Shown here in pieces: positions 17,947 through 24,672 of a stretch of 34,697 nt of DNA (position 1 is the first letter of the stretch; every line of letters starts with the position of its first letter). Origin of the DNA: Verrucomicrobiota bacterium (GTDB lineage Bacteria; Verrucomicrobiota; Verrucomicrobiia; Limisphaerales; J093); assembly GCA_029556615.1 (NCBI GenBank), contig JAKQDD010000195.1, forward strand, positions 1 to 34,697. The letters are read 5' to 3'. The notes under the pieces were generated by a model. It was not told the DNA's origin. It was given only the letters and a program-made list of their open reading frames with translations, and searched no databases. The translations under genes and the position numbers were made by a program.

Positions 17947-18942
17947 TCAGGGGAGTCGCCGCCATACCGTCTGGCTGAGGATGATTTCGAGCATCAGGAT
18001 AATGAACGCCGGCAACACCACCAGGGGAAACAACTCGAGGTGCCGCTGGAACTTCTTGGCCTCGACCTCGGTTTTCTCGAGGCGATCGATCTCGTCGTAG
18101 ATGCTGCGGAGGCCGGCGGTGTCGGTGGCGCGGTAGTACGCGCCGCCGGTGCGCTGGGCGATCTGGCGGAGGGTCTCCTCGTCGATGTCGACGTCGACCT
18201 GGCGGTATTCCTTACGGCCGAGGGGGTTGACGACGGGGTAGGGGGCTTTGCCGCGGGTGCCGACGCCGATGGTATACACCTTGACGGCGAGGGCTTGGGC
18301 GGCCTCCGCGGCAGTCAAGGGCGGGACCTTCCCGGCGTTGTTCTGGCCGTCCGTCATGAGGATCACAATCCGGCTGCGGCCGGGCACCTCGCGCAGGCGG
18401 TTGACGGCGGCGCTCAGGGCGGAGCCGATGGCCGTGCCGTCCTCGATGGTGCCGAGGTTAAGACGGTCGATCGTTTCGAGCAGGAAATCGTGGTCGAGCG
18501 TGGGTGGCGCCGCGATGTAGGGGCGCCCTGCAAAGGCGACCAGGCCGATCCGGTCGTCCGTGCGCTTCCGGACGAAGGCCTTGAGCACCTCCTTCGCCAC
18601 GTCCAGCCGGTTCGCCGGCTGGTTCCGCAACTGGAAATCCTCGGACCGCATGCTGCCCGACAGATCGAGGGCGACGACGATGTCGATGCCGGTTGCTTTG
18701 ACCTTGGCCTCGCCCACGCCAAGCTGCGGACGAGCCAGACCGATGATGATCAGGGCCAGGGTGAGCCAGCGGAGACGCCTCAGGATCGCCCCCACATGCG
18801 ATCGCGTGACGCCCGCGATGCCTTTGACGAGCGCCACCGACGAGTAGAGGAAGGCCGGTTGGCCTCCCTGCCGTCCGCGCAGCCAGGCCAGCACCGGCAG
18901 CAGCAGCAACCCCAACAGAAACCATGGATGGGCGAAGCGCAT
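17947..18942 (-). CDS. batA: BatA-like VWA-domain membrane protein
   Basis: The 331-residue product has an N-terminal membrane helix (FLLGLLLLPVLAWLRG), a second helix (LRWLTLALIIIGLARPQLG) and a VWA domain with an intact metal-ion-dependent adhesion site (DLSGS, Asp93-Ser95-Ser97). The later parts of the fold are present (VAFAGRPYIAAPPTLDHDF, IEDGTAIGSALSAAV, IVILMTDGQNNAG, VYTIGVGTRG). A C-terminal helix (LFPLVVLPAFIILMLEIILS) completes the topology known for BatA/BatB. The length is typical of BatA. The start overlaps the DUF4381 gene's stop region with a 1-bp gap, which suggests translational coupling. The protein is expected to sit in the inner membrane with the VWA domain facing the periplasm and to bind BatD or TPR partners; that is family knowledge. 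Confidence 0.9.
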   Translation of the reverse strand: MRFAHPWFLLGLLLLPVLAWLRGRQGGQPAFLYSSVALVKGIAGVTRSHVGAILRRLRWLTLALIIIGLARPQLGVGEAKVKATGIDIVVALDLSGSMRSEDFQLRNQPANRLDVAKEVLKAFVRKRTDDRIGLVAFAGRPYIAAPPTLDHDFLLETIDRLNLGTIEDGTAIGSALSAAVNRLREVPGRSRIVILMTDGQNNAGKVPPLTAAEAAQALAVKVYTIGVGTRGKAPYPVVNPLGRKEYRQVDVDIDEETLRQIAQRTGGAYYRATDTAGLRSIYDEIDRLEKTEVEAKKFQRHLELFPLVVLPAFIILMLEIILSQTVWRRLP

Positions 18943-18943
18943 G

Positions 18944-19549
18944 TCAGGAGCCTCCGGCCGTCGTCGCGGCCGCCGGTGCCGACCCCGGCTCAGACGTTGC
19001 CCACGGGCGCGGCTCCGTCTCGTTGACCAACCGCACCGCCGCCGAGTGCAGGGCCAGCAACTCCGATTCCGTCGGATCGTAGCGCGCGAACTTCACCAGA
19101 TCGCACCGGGTCAGGAAATCGCCCAGGCTCTCCTTCTGCGCCGAGTCGAGCAGGGCGCTCGTCTGGAGCTCGGCCAGGAACTCCTCGGTTGTCCGCTCGG
19201 GTGCGTGCAGGTCGAACTGGTCCTCGAGGTACTCCCGCAGCGCGGCGGACACGGCCACACAGAACGGCTCGGGCTGCGACAGCAGGGCGAGCGCGGCCTC
19301 GAGACGTTGCCGGGCGCGGGTGTGGGGGGCGATGGCCGGGGCGGTGGCCGCCACGGGCCGGCGGCGCCGCCGGAGCCAGTAGAGCAGGGCGGCCGCCAAG
19401 GCGGCGAGGACCGCCACAAGGAGGATCCAAAAGCCCGGACCGCCCATTGGGACGGGGGGTTTGATGTCCCGGATGTCCGACGGCGGCGGCACGTTGGTGT
19501 GGCCGGTGGGCGGTGCGGGGACAACCGGGATGGGCGTGCTGGTGGCCAT
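18944..19549 (-). CDS. DUF4381-like single-pass membrane protein of the bat operon
   Basis: The 201-residue product has a Pro-rich N-terminus, a single membrane helix (FWILLVAVLAALAAALLYWL, residues 40-59), a basic stop-transfer stretch (RRRRR), and a helical cytoplasmic domain with ALREYLEDQFDLHAPERTTE and LGDFLTRCDLVKFARYDPT. These segments and the location between a DUF58 gene and batA are what I know of the DUF4381 family in moxR-bat clusters. The C-terminal helical domain resembles that at the end of BatD, and may share an ancestral role. It lies 5 bp from the DUF58 gene upstream and 1 bp from batA downstream. Its biochemical function is unknown. Confidence 0.78.
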   Translation of the reverse strand: MATSTPIPVVPAPPTGHTNVPPPSDIRDIKPPVPMGGPGFWILLVAVLAALAAALLYWLRRRRRPVAATAPAIAPHTRARQRLEAALALLSQPEPFCVAVSAALREYLEDQFDLHAPERTTEEFLAELQTSALLDSAQKESLGDFLTRCDLVKFARYDPTESELLALHSAAVRLVNETEPRPWATSEPGSAPAAATTAGGS

Positions 19550-19554
19550 GGGCT

Positions 19555-20511
19555 TCAGCCGCGCCGCCGCCGCTTCTCGCGGGTGTCGAAGAAGCGGGCC
19601 AGGGCCTGGGTGTAGGGCTTGTCCGTGCGCAGTTGGATCGTGTCCACGTTCGCGGAGCGCAGGAGCCGCTGCAGATCCCGCTGGATCCGCTGCTGGCGCT
19701 GGGCGAAGGCGTGGCGCTTCCGCTCATCGCCGGTGTTGATCTCGACCACCTCGCCGGTCTCGGCGTCCTTGAGCGTCAAGTACCCCAGGTCCGGCAGGAA
19801 CAGCTCGTAGCGGTCGATGATCTGGACGGCCACGACGTCGTGCCGGCGGTTGGCCTGCCGAAGGCAGGTCAGCGAGGTCTGGGACAACGTTTCGGAAAGC
19901 ACGACCTGGCGCCGGAGATGGGCGTTGATCTCGCGTCGGGTGACGCTCGTCTGGCCCAGAAAATCCGAGAGCACCACCACGATGGCGCGATGCCTGACGA
20001 CGTGGCTCAGGAATTCGAGGGCCGAGTTCAGGTCGGTCCCGTGATTGCGGGGCTCGTGGAAGAGGATCTCGCGAATGACCCGGAGCACGTGACGCCGGCC
20101 CTTGCGCGGAGGGATGTACTTCTCGACGGCGTCTGTGAACAGGATGAGGCCGACCTTGTCGTTGTTGCGGATGGCGGAGAAGGCGAGCACGGAGGCGATC
20201 TCCGCCGCCAGCTCGCGCTTCGATTGGTCCCCGGACCCGAACAGGCCCGACCCGCTCAAATCCACCACCAGCATCACCGTCAATTCCCGTTCCTCGACGA
20301 ACTTCTTCACGAACGGATGGTTCATCCGCGCCGTCACGTTCCAGTCGATCGCGCGGACGTCGTCGCCGGGCTGGTACTCCCGGACCTCGTCGAAGTTCAT
20401 CCCCTGGCCCTTGAACACGCTGTGGTACTGGCCAGCCAGCGTCTCGCTCACCAGCCGGTTGGTGCGCAGTTCAATCAGGCGGATTTTCTTGAGGATCTCG
20501 CGCGGGATCAT
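19555..20511 (-). CDS. DUF58 family protein, MoxR partner
   Basis: The 318-residue product holds the DUF58 signature REYQPGDDVRAIDW at residues 44-57, followed by ARMNHPFVKKF and a VWA-like strand with a metal-site motif (VVDLSGSGLFG). Later segments (LILFTDAVEKYIPPRKGRRH and IVVVLSDFL) fit the VWA-like fold that follows in this family. There is no membrane helix, so it is presumably cytoplasmic. DUF58 proteins are encoded next to MoxR ATPases in many phyla and are thought to be substrates or adaptors for them. The gene starts 58 bp after moxR and ends 5 bp before the DUF4381 gene. The length agrees with the short form of the family (about 290-320). Confidence 0.92.
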   Translation of the reverse strand: MIPREILKKIRLIELRTNRLVSETLAGQYHSVFKGQGMNFDEVREYQPGDDVRAIDWNVTARMNHPFVKKFVEERELTVMLVVDLSGSGLFGSGDQSKRELAAEIASVLAFSAIRNNDKVGLILFTDAVEKYIPPRKGRRHVLRVIREILFHEPRNHGTDLNSALEFLSHVVRHRAIVVVLSDFLGQTSVTRREINAHLRRQVVLSETLSQTSLTCLRQANRRHDVVAVQIIDRYELFLPDLGYLTLKDAETGEVVEINTGDERKRHAFAQRQQRIQRDLQRLLRSANVDTIQLRTDKPYTQALARFFDTREKRRRRG

Positions 20512-20569
20512 GGCGGCGCGCTGGGACGACGGTCATCAGTTGTCCGGCGGGGCCCCGGAACGGCCGGCG

Positions 20570-21559
20570 TCAGGGAACCGGCAGCTCGTCGAAGATGCGT
20601 TGGATGATCGCCTCGGAGCTCTTCTCCTCGGCTTCGGCCTCGTAGGTGACGGTGACGCGGTGGCGGAGGACATCGAGGCCCACCGACTTGACGTCCTGGG
20701 GCGTGACGTAGCCGCGCCCGCGCAGGAACGCATGCGCCTTCGAGCAGAGGGTCAGGGCGATCGTCGCCCGGGGCGACGCGCCCAGCTGGATGAAGTCCCG
20801 CACCGGAATGTGGTACGTCTCCGGCTCGCGTGTGCAGCAGACGATATCGACGATGTAGTCTTTCACCTTGTCATCGAGATAGACGTGGTTGATCACCTCG
20901 CGCGCGGCCAGGATGTCCTGCGCCTGGACCACGGCGCTCGAAACCGGCAGGCCGCTCGTGCGGGCCATGAGGTCCAGGATCTGCCGTTCCTCGGCACGGG
21001 AGGGATAGCCGATCCGGAGCTTCAGCATGAACCGGTCGACTTGCGCTTCCGGGAGCGGGTACGTGCCCTCCTGCTCGATCGGGTTCTGCGTCGCCAGCAC
21101 CAGGAACGGCTCCTCGAGCCGGAACGTCTGGTCGCCAATCGTCACCTGCTTCTCCTGCATCGCCTCGAGGAGCGCGCTCTGGACCTTCGCCGGCGCCCGG
21201 TTGATCTCGTCTGCGAGAATGAAGTTCGCGAAGATCGGCCCCTTGCGGACCGTGAACTTCTGGGTCGCGGGCGTGTAGATCTGGGTGCCGATGACGTCCG
21301 CGGGGAGCATGTCCGGCGTGAATTGGATGCGCGAGAATTGGGCGTTGATGCTCGCGGCCAGCGACTTGACGGAGAGGGTCTTGGCCAGGCCCGGCACGCC
21401 TTCGAGCAGGACATGCCCGTTTGCCAGCAGCCCGATCACCAGCCGCTCGACCAGGTACTTCTGGCCCACGATCACCTTGCCCAATTCGGCGATCAGCGGT
21501 TCCAGAAACGCCCCCGCGCGCTGCACTTCCACGTTGATGGCCTCGATCCCTGTGCTCAT
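20570..21559 (-). CDS. moxR: MoxR-family AAA+ ATPase
   Basis: From the ATG at 21559 the product is 329 residues, the usual length for MoxR. Walker A is GVPGLAKT (residues 54-61), Walker B is FILADEIN (113-120, catalytic DE at 117-118), and sensor 1 is LATQNP (155-160). The C-terminal lid contains VRDFIQLGASPRATIAL. On the coding strand GGAG lies four bases before ATG and supports this start. The frame remains open upstream for 426 codons through the tandem array and the iron-sulfur gene, but those codons read as periodic Pro/Leu/Ser repeats and are not part of MoxR. MoxR proteins act as chaperone-like ATPases for VWA partners, here the DUF58, BatA and BatB-BatC products. It is the first gene of the cluster. 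Confidence 0.95.
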   Translation of the reverse strand: MSTGIEAINVEVQRAGAFLEPLIAELGKVIVGQKYLVERLVIGLLANGHVLLEGVPGLAKTLSVKSLAASINAQFSRIQFTPDMLPADVIGTQIYTPATQKFTVRKGPIFANFILADEINRAPAKVQSALLEAMQEKQVTIGDQTFRLEEPFLVLATQNPIEQEGTYPLPEAQVDRFMLKLRIGYPSRAEERQILDLMARTSGLPVSSAVVQAQDILAAREVINHVYLDDKVKDYIVDIVCCTREPETYHIPVRDFIQLGASPRATIALTLCSKAHAFLRGRGYVTPQDVKSVGLDVLRHRVTVTYEAEAEEKSSEAIIQRIFDELPVP

Positions 21560-21620
21560 GGGTCTCCAGTATATTGGGCGATAGACACGAAAACCAGCAA
21601 ATGCGTTCAGCAGGAAGTGC

Positions 21621-22019
21621 GCGGACAAAGGAATGAGGGGGACAAAGGAATGAGGGACAAAGGAATGAGGGGGCAAAGGAATGAGGGGACAAAGGAATGA
21701 GGGGACAAAGGAATGAGGGGGCAAAGGAATGAGGGACAAAGGAATGAGGGGGCAAAGGAATGAGGGGGCAAAGGAATGAGGGGACAAAGGAATGAGCGGA
21801 CAAAGGAATGAGCGGACAAAGGAATGAGCGGACAAAGGAATGAGGGGGCAAAGGAATGAGGGGGCAAAGGAATGAGCGGACAAAGGAATGAGGGGACAAA
21901 GGAATGAGGGGACAAAGGAATGAGGGGACAAAGGAATGAGGGGGCAAAGGAATGAGGGGGCAAAGGAATGAGGGGGCAAAGGAATGAGCGGACAAAGGAA
22001 TGAGGGGGCAAAGGAATGA
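21621..22019. repeat. Tandem array of 25 units of about 16 bp upstream of moxR
   Basis: The array consists of 25 uninterrupted units. The consensus is GGGGACAAAGGAATGA with two main variants, GGGGGCAAAGGAATGA and GCGGACAAAGGAATGA. One unit is 17 bp and two are 15 bp; all others are 16 bp. A degenerate 26th unit follows at 22020. There are no spacers, so it is not a CRISPR. It occupies most of the 488-bp gap between the moxR start and the end of the iron-sulfur membrane protein gene, and so lies in the likely promoter/leader of the moxR-bat operon. The variant order is mixed, consistent with several rounds of unit duplication. Confidence 0.97.
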
Positions 22020-22047
22020 GGGACAGGGGAATGGGCGGAAGGGTGCG

Positions 22048-22908
22048 TCACCGCGGCGCGGGCTTCGAGAGCGCGGGGAGAATGGCGCCGCAACGCGTGC
22101 ACTCGAGGCACCGGACGCAGCCGGGTGCGTTGAGGTCCTCGTCCACGTGAAGCCCCATCGGGCATTGCGCCCGGCAGAGGTTGCACTCCCGGCACGCCTC
22201 CGACCGGAACCGGAGATGGAACAGGCTGAACCGGTTGAACAGGGCCAGAAGCCCACCCAGCGGACAGAAGATCCGGCACCAAGGACGCCGGATCAGGATC
22301 GCCGAGCCCATGAAGACGAGGAGGATCCCCAGCTTGAGCCCGCCCATCATCCAGGGGCCGCCGTTCCACCAGCTCTGGATCGAGTAGGGCAGGCCCGCCT
22401 CGAGCGCTCCCGCCGGGCAGAGACGGCAAATCGAGACGGATTGCTCGTCGTACGGAACGCCCCTTGACCCCAGCCAGTAAGGCAGGATCAGGACGAGTCC
22501 CACCAGCACCAGGTAACGGCCGTGGCCAATCCAACCCGGGAGCTGGACCTTGGACCGGGTGGCCCGGGCCAGCAGGTCCTGCAGGAAACCGAACGGACAC
22601 GCCCAGCCGCAAACCAGGGATCCGACCGCCGCTCCCACCAGGAGCAACACCCCAATCAAGAGGTAGGGGACATGCGCAGCCGCGGGAAGGAGGGCCATGG
22701 TGTTCGCCGCCACGCCGATCGGGCAGGCAACCGACGAGAGCGGACACGAGTAACAGTGGTAGACACAGCCGGGAATGCCCTGAATCGCCCGGCCCAGCGG
22801 CGCCAGCCAAACCGCCAGGAACGCCGTTTGCACCCACGGACGAATCCGCATGAGCCGCGAGCCGATGGGCGCGGCGGCAGGCGATGGCGTGGAGGGTTCG
22901 GTGGGCAT
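22048..22908 (-). CDS. Membrane-bound polyferredoxin-like 4Fe-4S protein (NapH/MauN type)
   Basis: The 286-residue product has about five membrane helices and many cysteines in clusters. They are C48-x3-C52-x2-C55-x6-C62, C100-x3-C104-P (WACPFG), C161-x2-C164-P, C211-x3-C215-P (IFCPLG), then two ferredoxin-like groups C239-x2-C242-x2-C245-x3-C249-P and C264-x2-C267-x2-C270-x2-C273. The two CxxxCP sites next to helices and the C-terminal ferredoxin domain are typical of NapH/MauN/NosR-type membrane electron carriers. The likely role is moving electrons from the quinone pool to a periplasmic or membrane partner. A small membrane protein gene lies 92 bp upstream on the same strand and may work with it. 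No reductase is encoded nearby, so the acceptor is unknown. Confidence 0.87.
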   Translation of the reverse strand: MPTEPSTPSPAAAPIGSRLMRIRPWVQTAFLAVWLAPLGRAIQGIPGCVYHCYSCPLSSVACPIGVAANTMALLPAAAHVPYLLIGVLLLVGAAVGSLVCGWACPFGFLQDLLARATRSKVQLPGWIGHGRYLVLVGLVLILPYWLGSRGVPYDEQSVSICRLCPAGALEAGLPYSIQSWWNGGPWMMGGLKLGILLVFMGSAILIRRPWCRIFCPLGGLLALFNRFSLFHLRFRSEACRECNLCRAQCPMGLHVDEDLNAPGCVRCLECTRCGAILPALSKPAPR

Positions 22909-23000
22909 CGGGCGGGCGGATCAGCAGCGGGCATCGTGAGGACGACGCCGTGGGACTCGGTCGGGGACGGCCACGCCGTGTGGCCGGAAGACTACTTCAC

Positions 23001-23360
23001 TCACGTGGGGCAGGGCGTCTTGGCGCCGGTGTCAATGCGGACCATGGAGGTGGTCAAGCCCGGGTCGGCACCGCCTCCGAGAGGCCCCTCGAAGGTCACC
23101 GGATTCCCGGGACTGCCCGAGGCCGCAGGCCCTCGGGGAACATAACGCATGCCGCCGTGCGCGAACGCCCGGATCACTTGGGTCTCCCATGCCGTGCCGC
23201 CGTCCACAGTCTCGAGGGCCGTCATGTGACGCGATCCCGCGAACACGAGCACGCCGCCGATCAGGGCCACGGCGAACCCGGGCCAGAAGTCGTGGTGCTC
23301 GGGATTCCGGGTGGCAGCGCGGATTGGCGGTTGGGGGATGCGGGCGCGCACGGGATTCAC
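23001..23360 (-). CDS. Small single-pass membrane protein, probable partner of the 4Fe-4S protein
   Basis: I propose a GTG start at 23360 (an adjacent GTG at 23363 is equally possible), giving 119 residues. The frame remains open to 24077, but that upstream part crosses the tRNA-Sec gene and cannot be coding throughout. One membrane helix (FWPGFAVALIGGVLVFAGS) lies at about residues 25-43. The outside portion has AWETQVIRAFAHGGMRYV and ends VRIDTGAKTPCPT with a single Cys117. I recognise no named domain. The short gaps on both sides (30 bp from the tRNA, 92 bp from the 4Fe-4S gene) suggest that all three are transcribed together. The coding assignment rests on the signal-anchor-like helix and context, so confidence is moderate. 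Confidence 0.55.
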   Translation of the reverse strand: MNPVRARIPQPPIRAATRNPEHHDFWPGFAVALIGGVLVFAGSRHMTALETVDGGTAWETQVIRAFAHGGMRYVPRGPAASGSPGNPVTFEGPLGGGADPGLTTSMVRIDTGAKTPCPT

Positions 23361-23390
23361 CACGAAGTCACGGTCCGGTCGTGGTTTGGC

Positions 23391-23484
23391 GGAGGTGCAT
23401 GGGAATCGAACCCACCCGGGACTTTGTCGAGCCCCACACCGGTTTTGAAGACCGGGAGCGCCAACCAGGCCGCCTTCCACCTCC
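23391..23484 (-). tRNA. selC: tRNA-Sec (anticodon TCA)
   Basis: The 94-nt transcript has a seven-pair acceptor stem (GGAGGTG with CACCTCC), an anticodon stem-loop CCGGTCTTCAAAACCGG with anticodon TCA, a long variable arm whose stem GGGGCT pairs with AGTCCC, and a T-arm GTGGG-TTCGATT-CCCAT. The length, the TCA anticodon and the extended variable arm identify a selenocysteine tRNA, not a suppressor. The D-arm pairs poorly by eye, with perhaps one bulged base, and the eighth acceptor position is G opposite G. The gene does not encode CCA. Sec decoding would also need selA, selB and selD, none of which is in this window. Confidence 0.93.
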
Positions 23485-23877
23485 GACGTGTTGTCGTTCC
23501 GCCAGCACGGTTGCAGTCTACCGGCGGGGACAGGGCGACAGCAAGTGCCGTTTCGGGCCTGATCTCCCGCCGCCCCAATCGGTGATCCGCCCTGAATCCG
23601 TGTGGAACCTCTCCGGCCGTGATCGGCGGCCGTGGTCTGCGGAGCCTGTCCGCTGGGGATGGGCCCACAGATCCTCGCAGATCGACACAGATCCGAGGCT
23701 GCGACAGTGTCCCCTTTTTCCGTCTGCGGCGATCCGGGAAGATCTGCGGGCGACACCGTCTGATTTCCGTCCCTCTCGGCGTACTCAGCGGCCTCTCTGC
23801 GATACCAGCGAGCTCGGTGACCGGATGGGTGCACCTGCTTGCAGGGATCTCCGCCGAGCGTGATCCGATGTGTGGCT
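23485..23877. other. Intergenic region with clustered GATCTG(T/C)G motifs, no gene seen
   Basis: This 393-bp stretch holds no convincing reading frame. On the minus strand it has three close copies of GATCTGTG or GATCTGCG (around 23665-23695), and further related GCAGA motifs nearby. Such reiterated CGCAGAT/ATCTGTG strings recall dispersed repeats of Verrucomicrobia genomes, but there is only one block in this window, so membership of a family is not shown here. Confidence 0.45.
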
Positions 23878-24483
23878 CTACGGAATATGGAAGTAGTGTG
23901 TTGCCTGCGCCCGCTCGAACCCCTCCTGAACGAGGAGTTCCACTTGGTTGCTCGCAAATGCGGGCCAACTCGATTCTTGAATGCACTGCATCGACCCGTC
24001 CAGGAAACAGACCTCCCGAAGGAGCGGTCCCCACGGCCGGTGAAAATGGTCGCTGCCCGGCGTTGGTCTCTTGTCAAACAGGATCACAAGCCGAGGGTTG
24101 TTGGCCTTCGAAAGCCCTTGAATGTAAACCCGACTGCATTTCTCTTCGGGGATCCTCAGACCGGTCCTGAGCGCCTCCCTGAAGACCTCACCATCGTCTC
24201 CCGGCCCCGTGATCGGGCCCACGCCGTAATGGCCGTTCGTGTCTCCCAAATACCCCCCCTTGACCAATAGGAGCAGAGCATTGCCAAATCCATTGGTATC
24301 TGCCGGGAACTTGCCGTCGTGCTCGGTGGCGTAAGACCTGAAGGCAGCTCCCGTCTGCTTGATGCAATGCTCGTGGGCATGGAACAGGTTGAAGAACAGC
24401 ACGCAAGCAAAGGCCAGCACGAAAAGGAGCGGGATGGAGATCACTGAACCCCAGAGCACCCACATTCTCCGTCGTCTCGTCAT
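23878..24483 (-). CDS. Hypothetical single-pass membrane protein with pseudopilin-like segment
   Basis: The 201-residue product starts with a basic MTRRRR and one membrane helix (WVLWGSVISIPLLFVLAFACVLFF, about residues 8-31). Next is CIKQTGAAFRSYATEHDGKF, which resembles the segment after the helix in verrucomicrobial pseudopilin-like proteins, where YA.DH.GKFP is common; however the N-terminal prepilin cleavage motif (G-FTLIE) is missing. The rest (GGYLGDTNGHYGVGPITGPGD, LVILFDKRPTPGSDHFH, VCFLDGSMQCI) is typical of small exported proteins of this phylum but has no named domain. The start codon lies only 12 bp from a full double-hairpin element, which therefore occupies the whole promoter-proximal region. 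Confidence 0.7.
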   Translation of the reverse strand: MTRRRRMWVLWGSVISIPLLFVLAFACVLFFNLFHAHEHCIKQTGAAFRSYATEHDGKFPADTNGFGNALLLLVKGGYLGDTNGHYGVGPITGPGDDGEVFREALRTGLRIPEEKCSRVYIQGLSKANNPRLVILFDKRPTPGSDHFHRPWGPLLREVCFLDGSMQCIQESSWPAFASNQVELLVQEGFERAQATHYFHIP

Positions 24484-24495
24484 TGTGGCGAAAAC

Positions 24496-24672
24496 CTAGA
24501 GTCCTCGCCTTGTGAAAGTCGATGCGATTAGGTCAAGTTTGGCCCCTGCCGTTCCAGCCCTGCCCCCCTGCCTTCGAGGACTCTACATTAGCGAGGCGCG
24601 GAAGAGAGGATGGGCAGGCACGGGCCTTCATGAACCTGAGGACTCGACTGGGTCTGAGGCACGCCTCGCTAG
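24496..24672 (+). repeat. Double-hairpin CTAG-bounded element, full copy 2
   Basis: This 177-bp copy has the same two hairpins as copy 1: arms TAGAGTCCTCG (24497-24507) and CGAGGACTCTA (24575-24585), then TAGCGAGGCG (24589-24598) and CGCCTCGCTA (24662-24671). The inner sequence differs in places, so the copies have diverged while the arms stayed perfect. It fills the entire gap between two minus-strand genes: 12 bp from the start codon of one (24483), while the stop codon (TAG, read from 24671 to 24669) of the collar-domain gene lies inside its terminal CTAG. Confidence 0.9.

Noticed and set aside
21621..22019. CRISPR array
   Set aside because: Units follow each other directly with no spacers, the unit is too short, and no cas genes are nearby.
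20871..22256. A 461-residue minus-strand frame through the array
   Set aside because: The 16-bp unit has no stop codon on the minus strand in several frames, so long open frames are expected. The ends overlap moxR and the 4Fe-4S gene out of frame.
20570..22837. A 755-residue open frame that would make MoxR much longer
   Set aside because: The upstream 426 codons read the tandem array as a periodic peptide and the iron-sulfur gene in the wrong frame. MoxR has its normal length and a ribosome binding site at the 21559 start.
22990..23003. TGA stop of the small membrane protein as a selenocysteine codon, given the nearby tRNA-Sec
   Set aside because: Reading through would add only two more codons before a TAG, no SECIS-like hairpin is obvious, and the protein's tail looks complete.
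23361..24077. Upstream extension of the small membrane protein
   Set aside because: It runs through the whole tRNA-Sec gene and a repeat-rich intergenic region.
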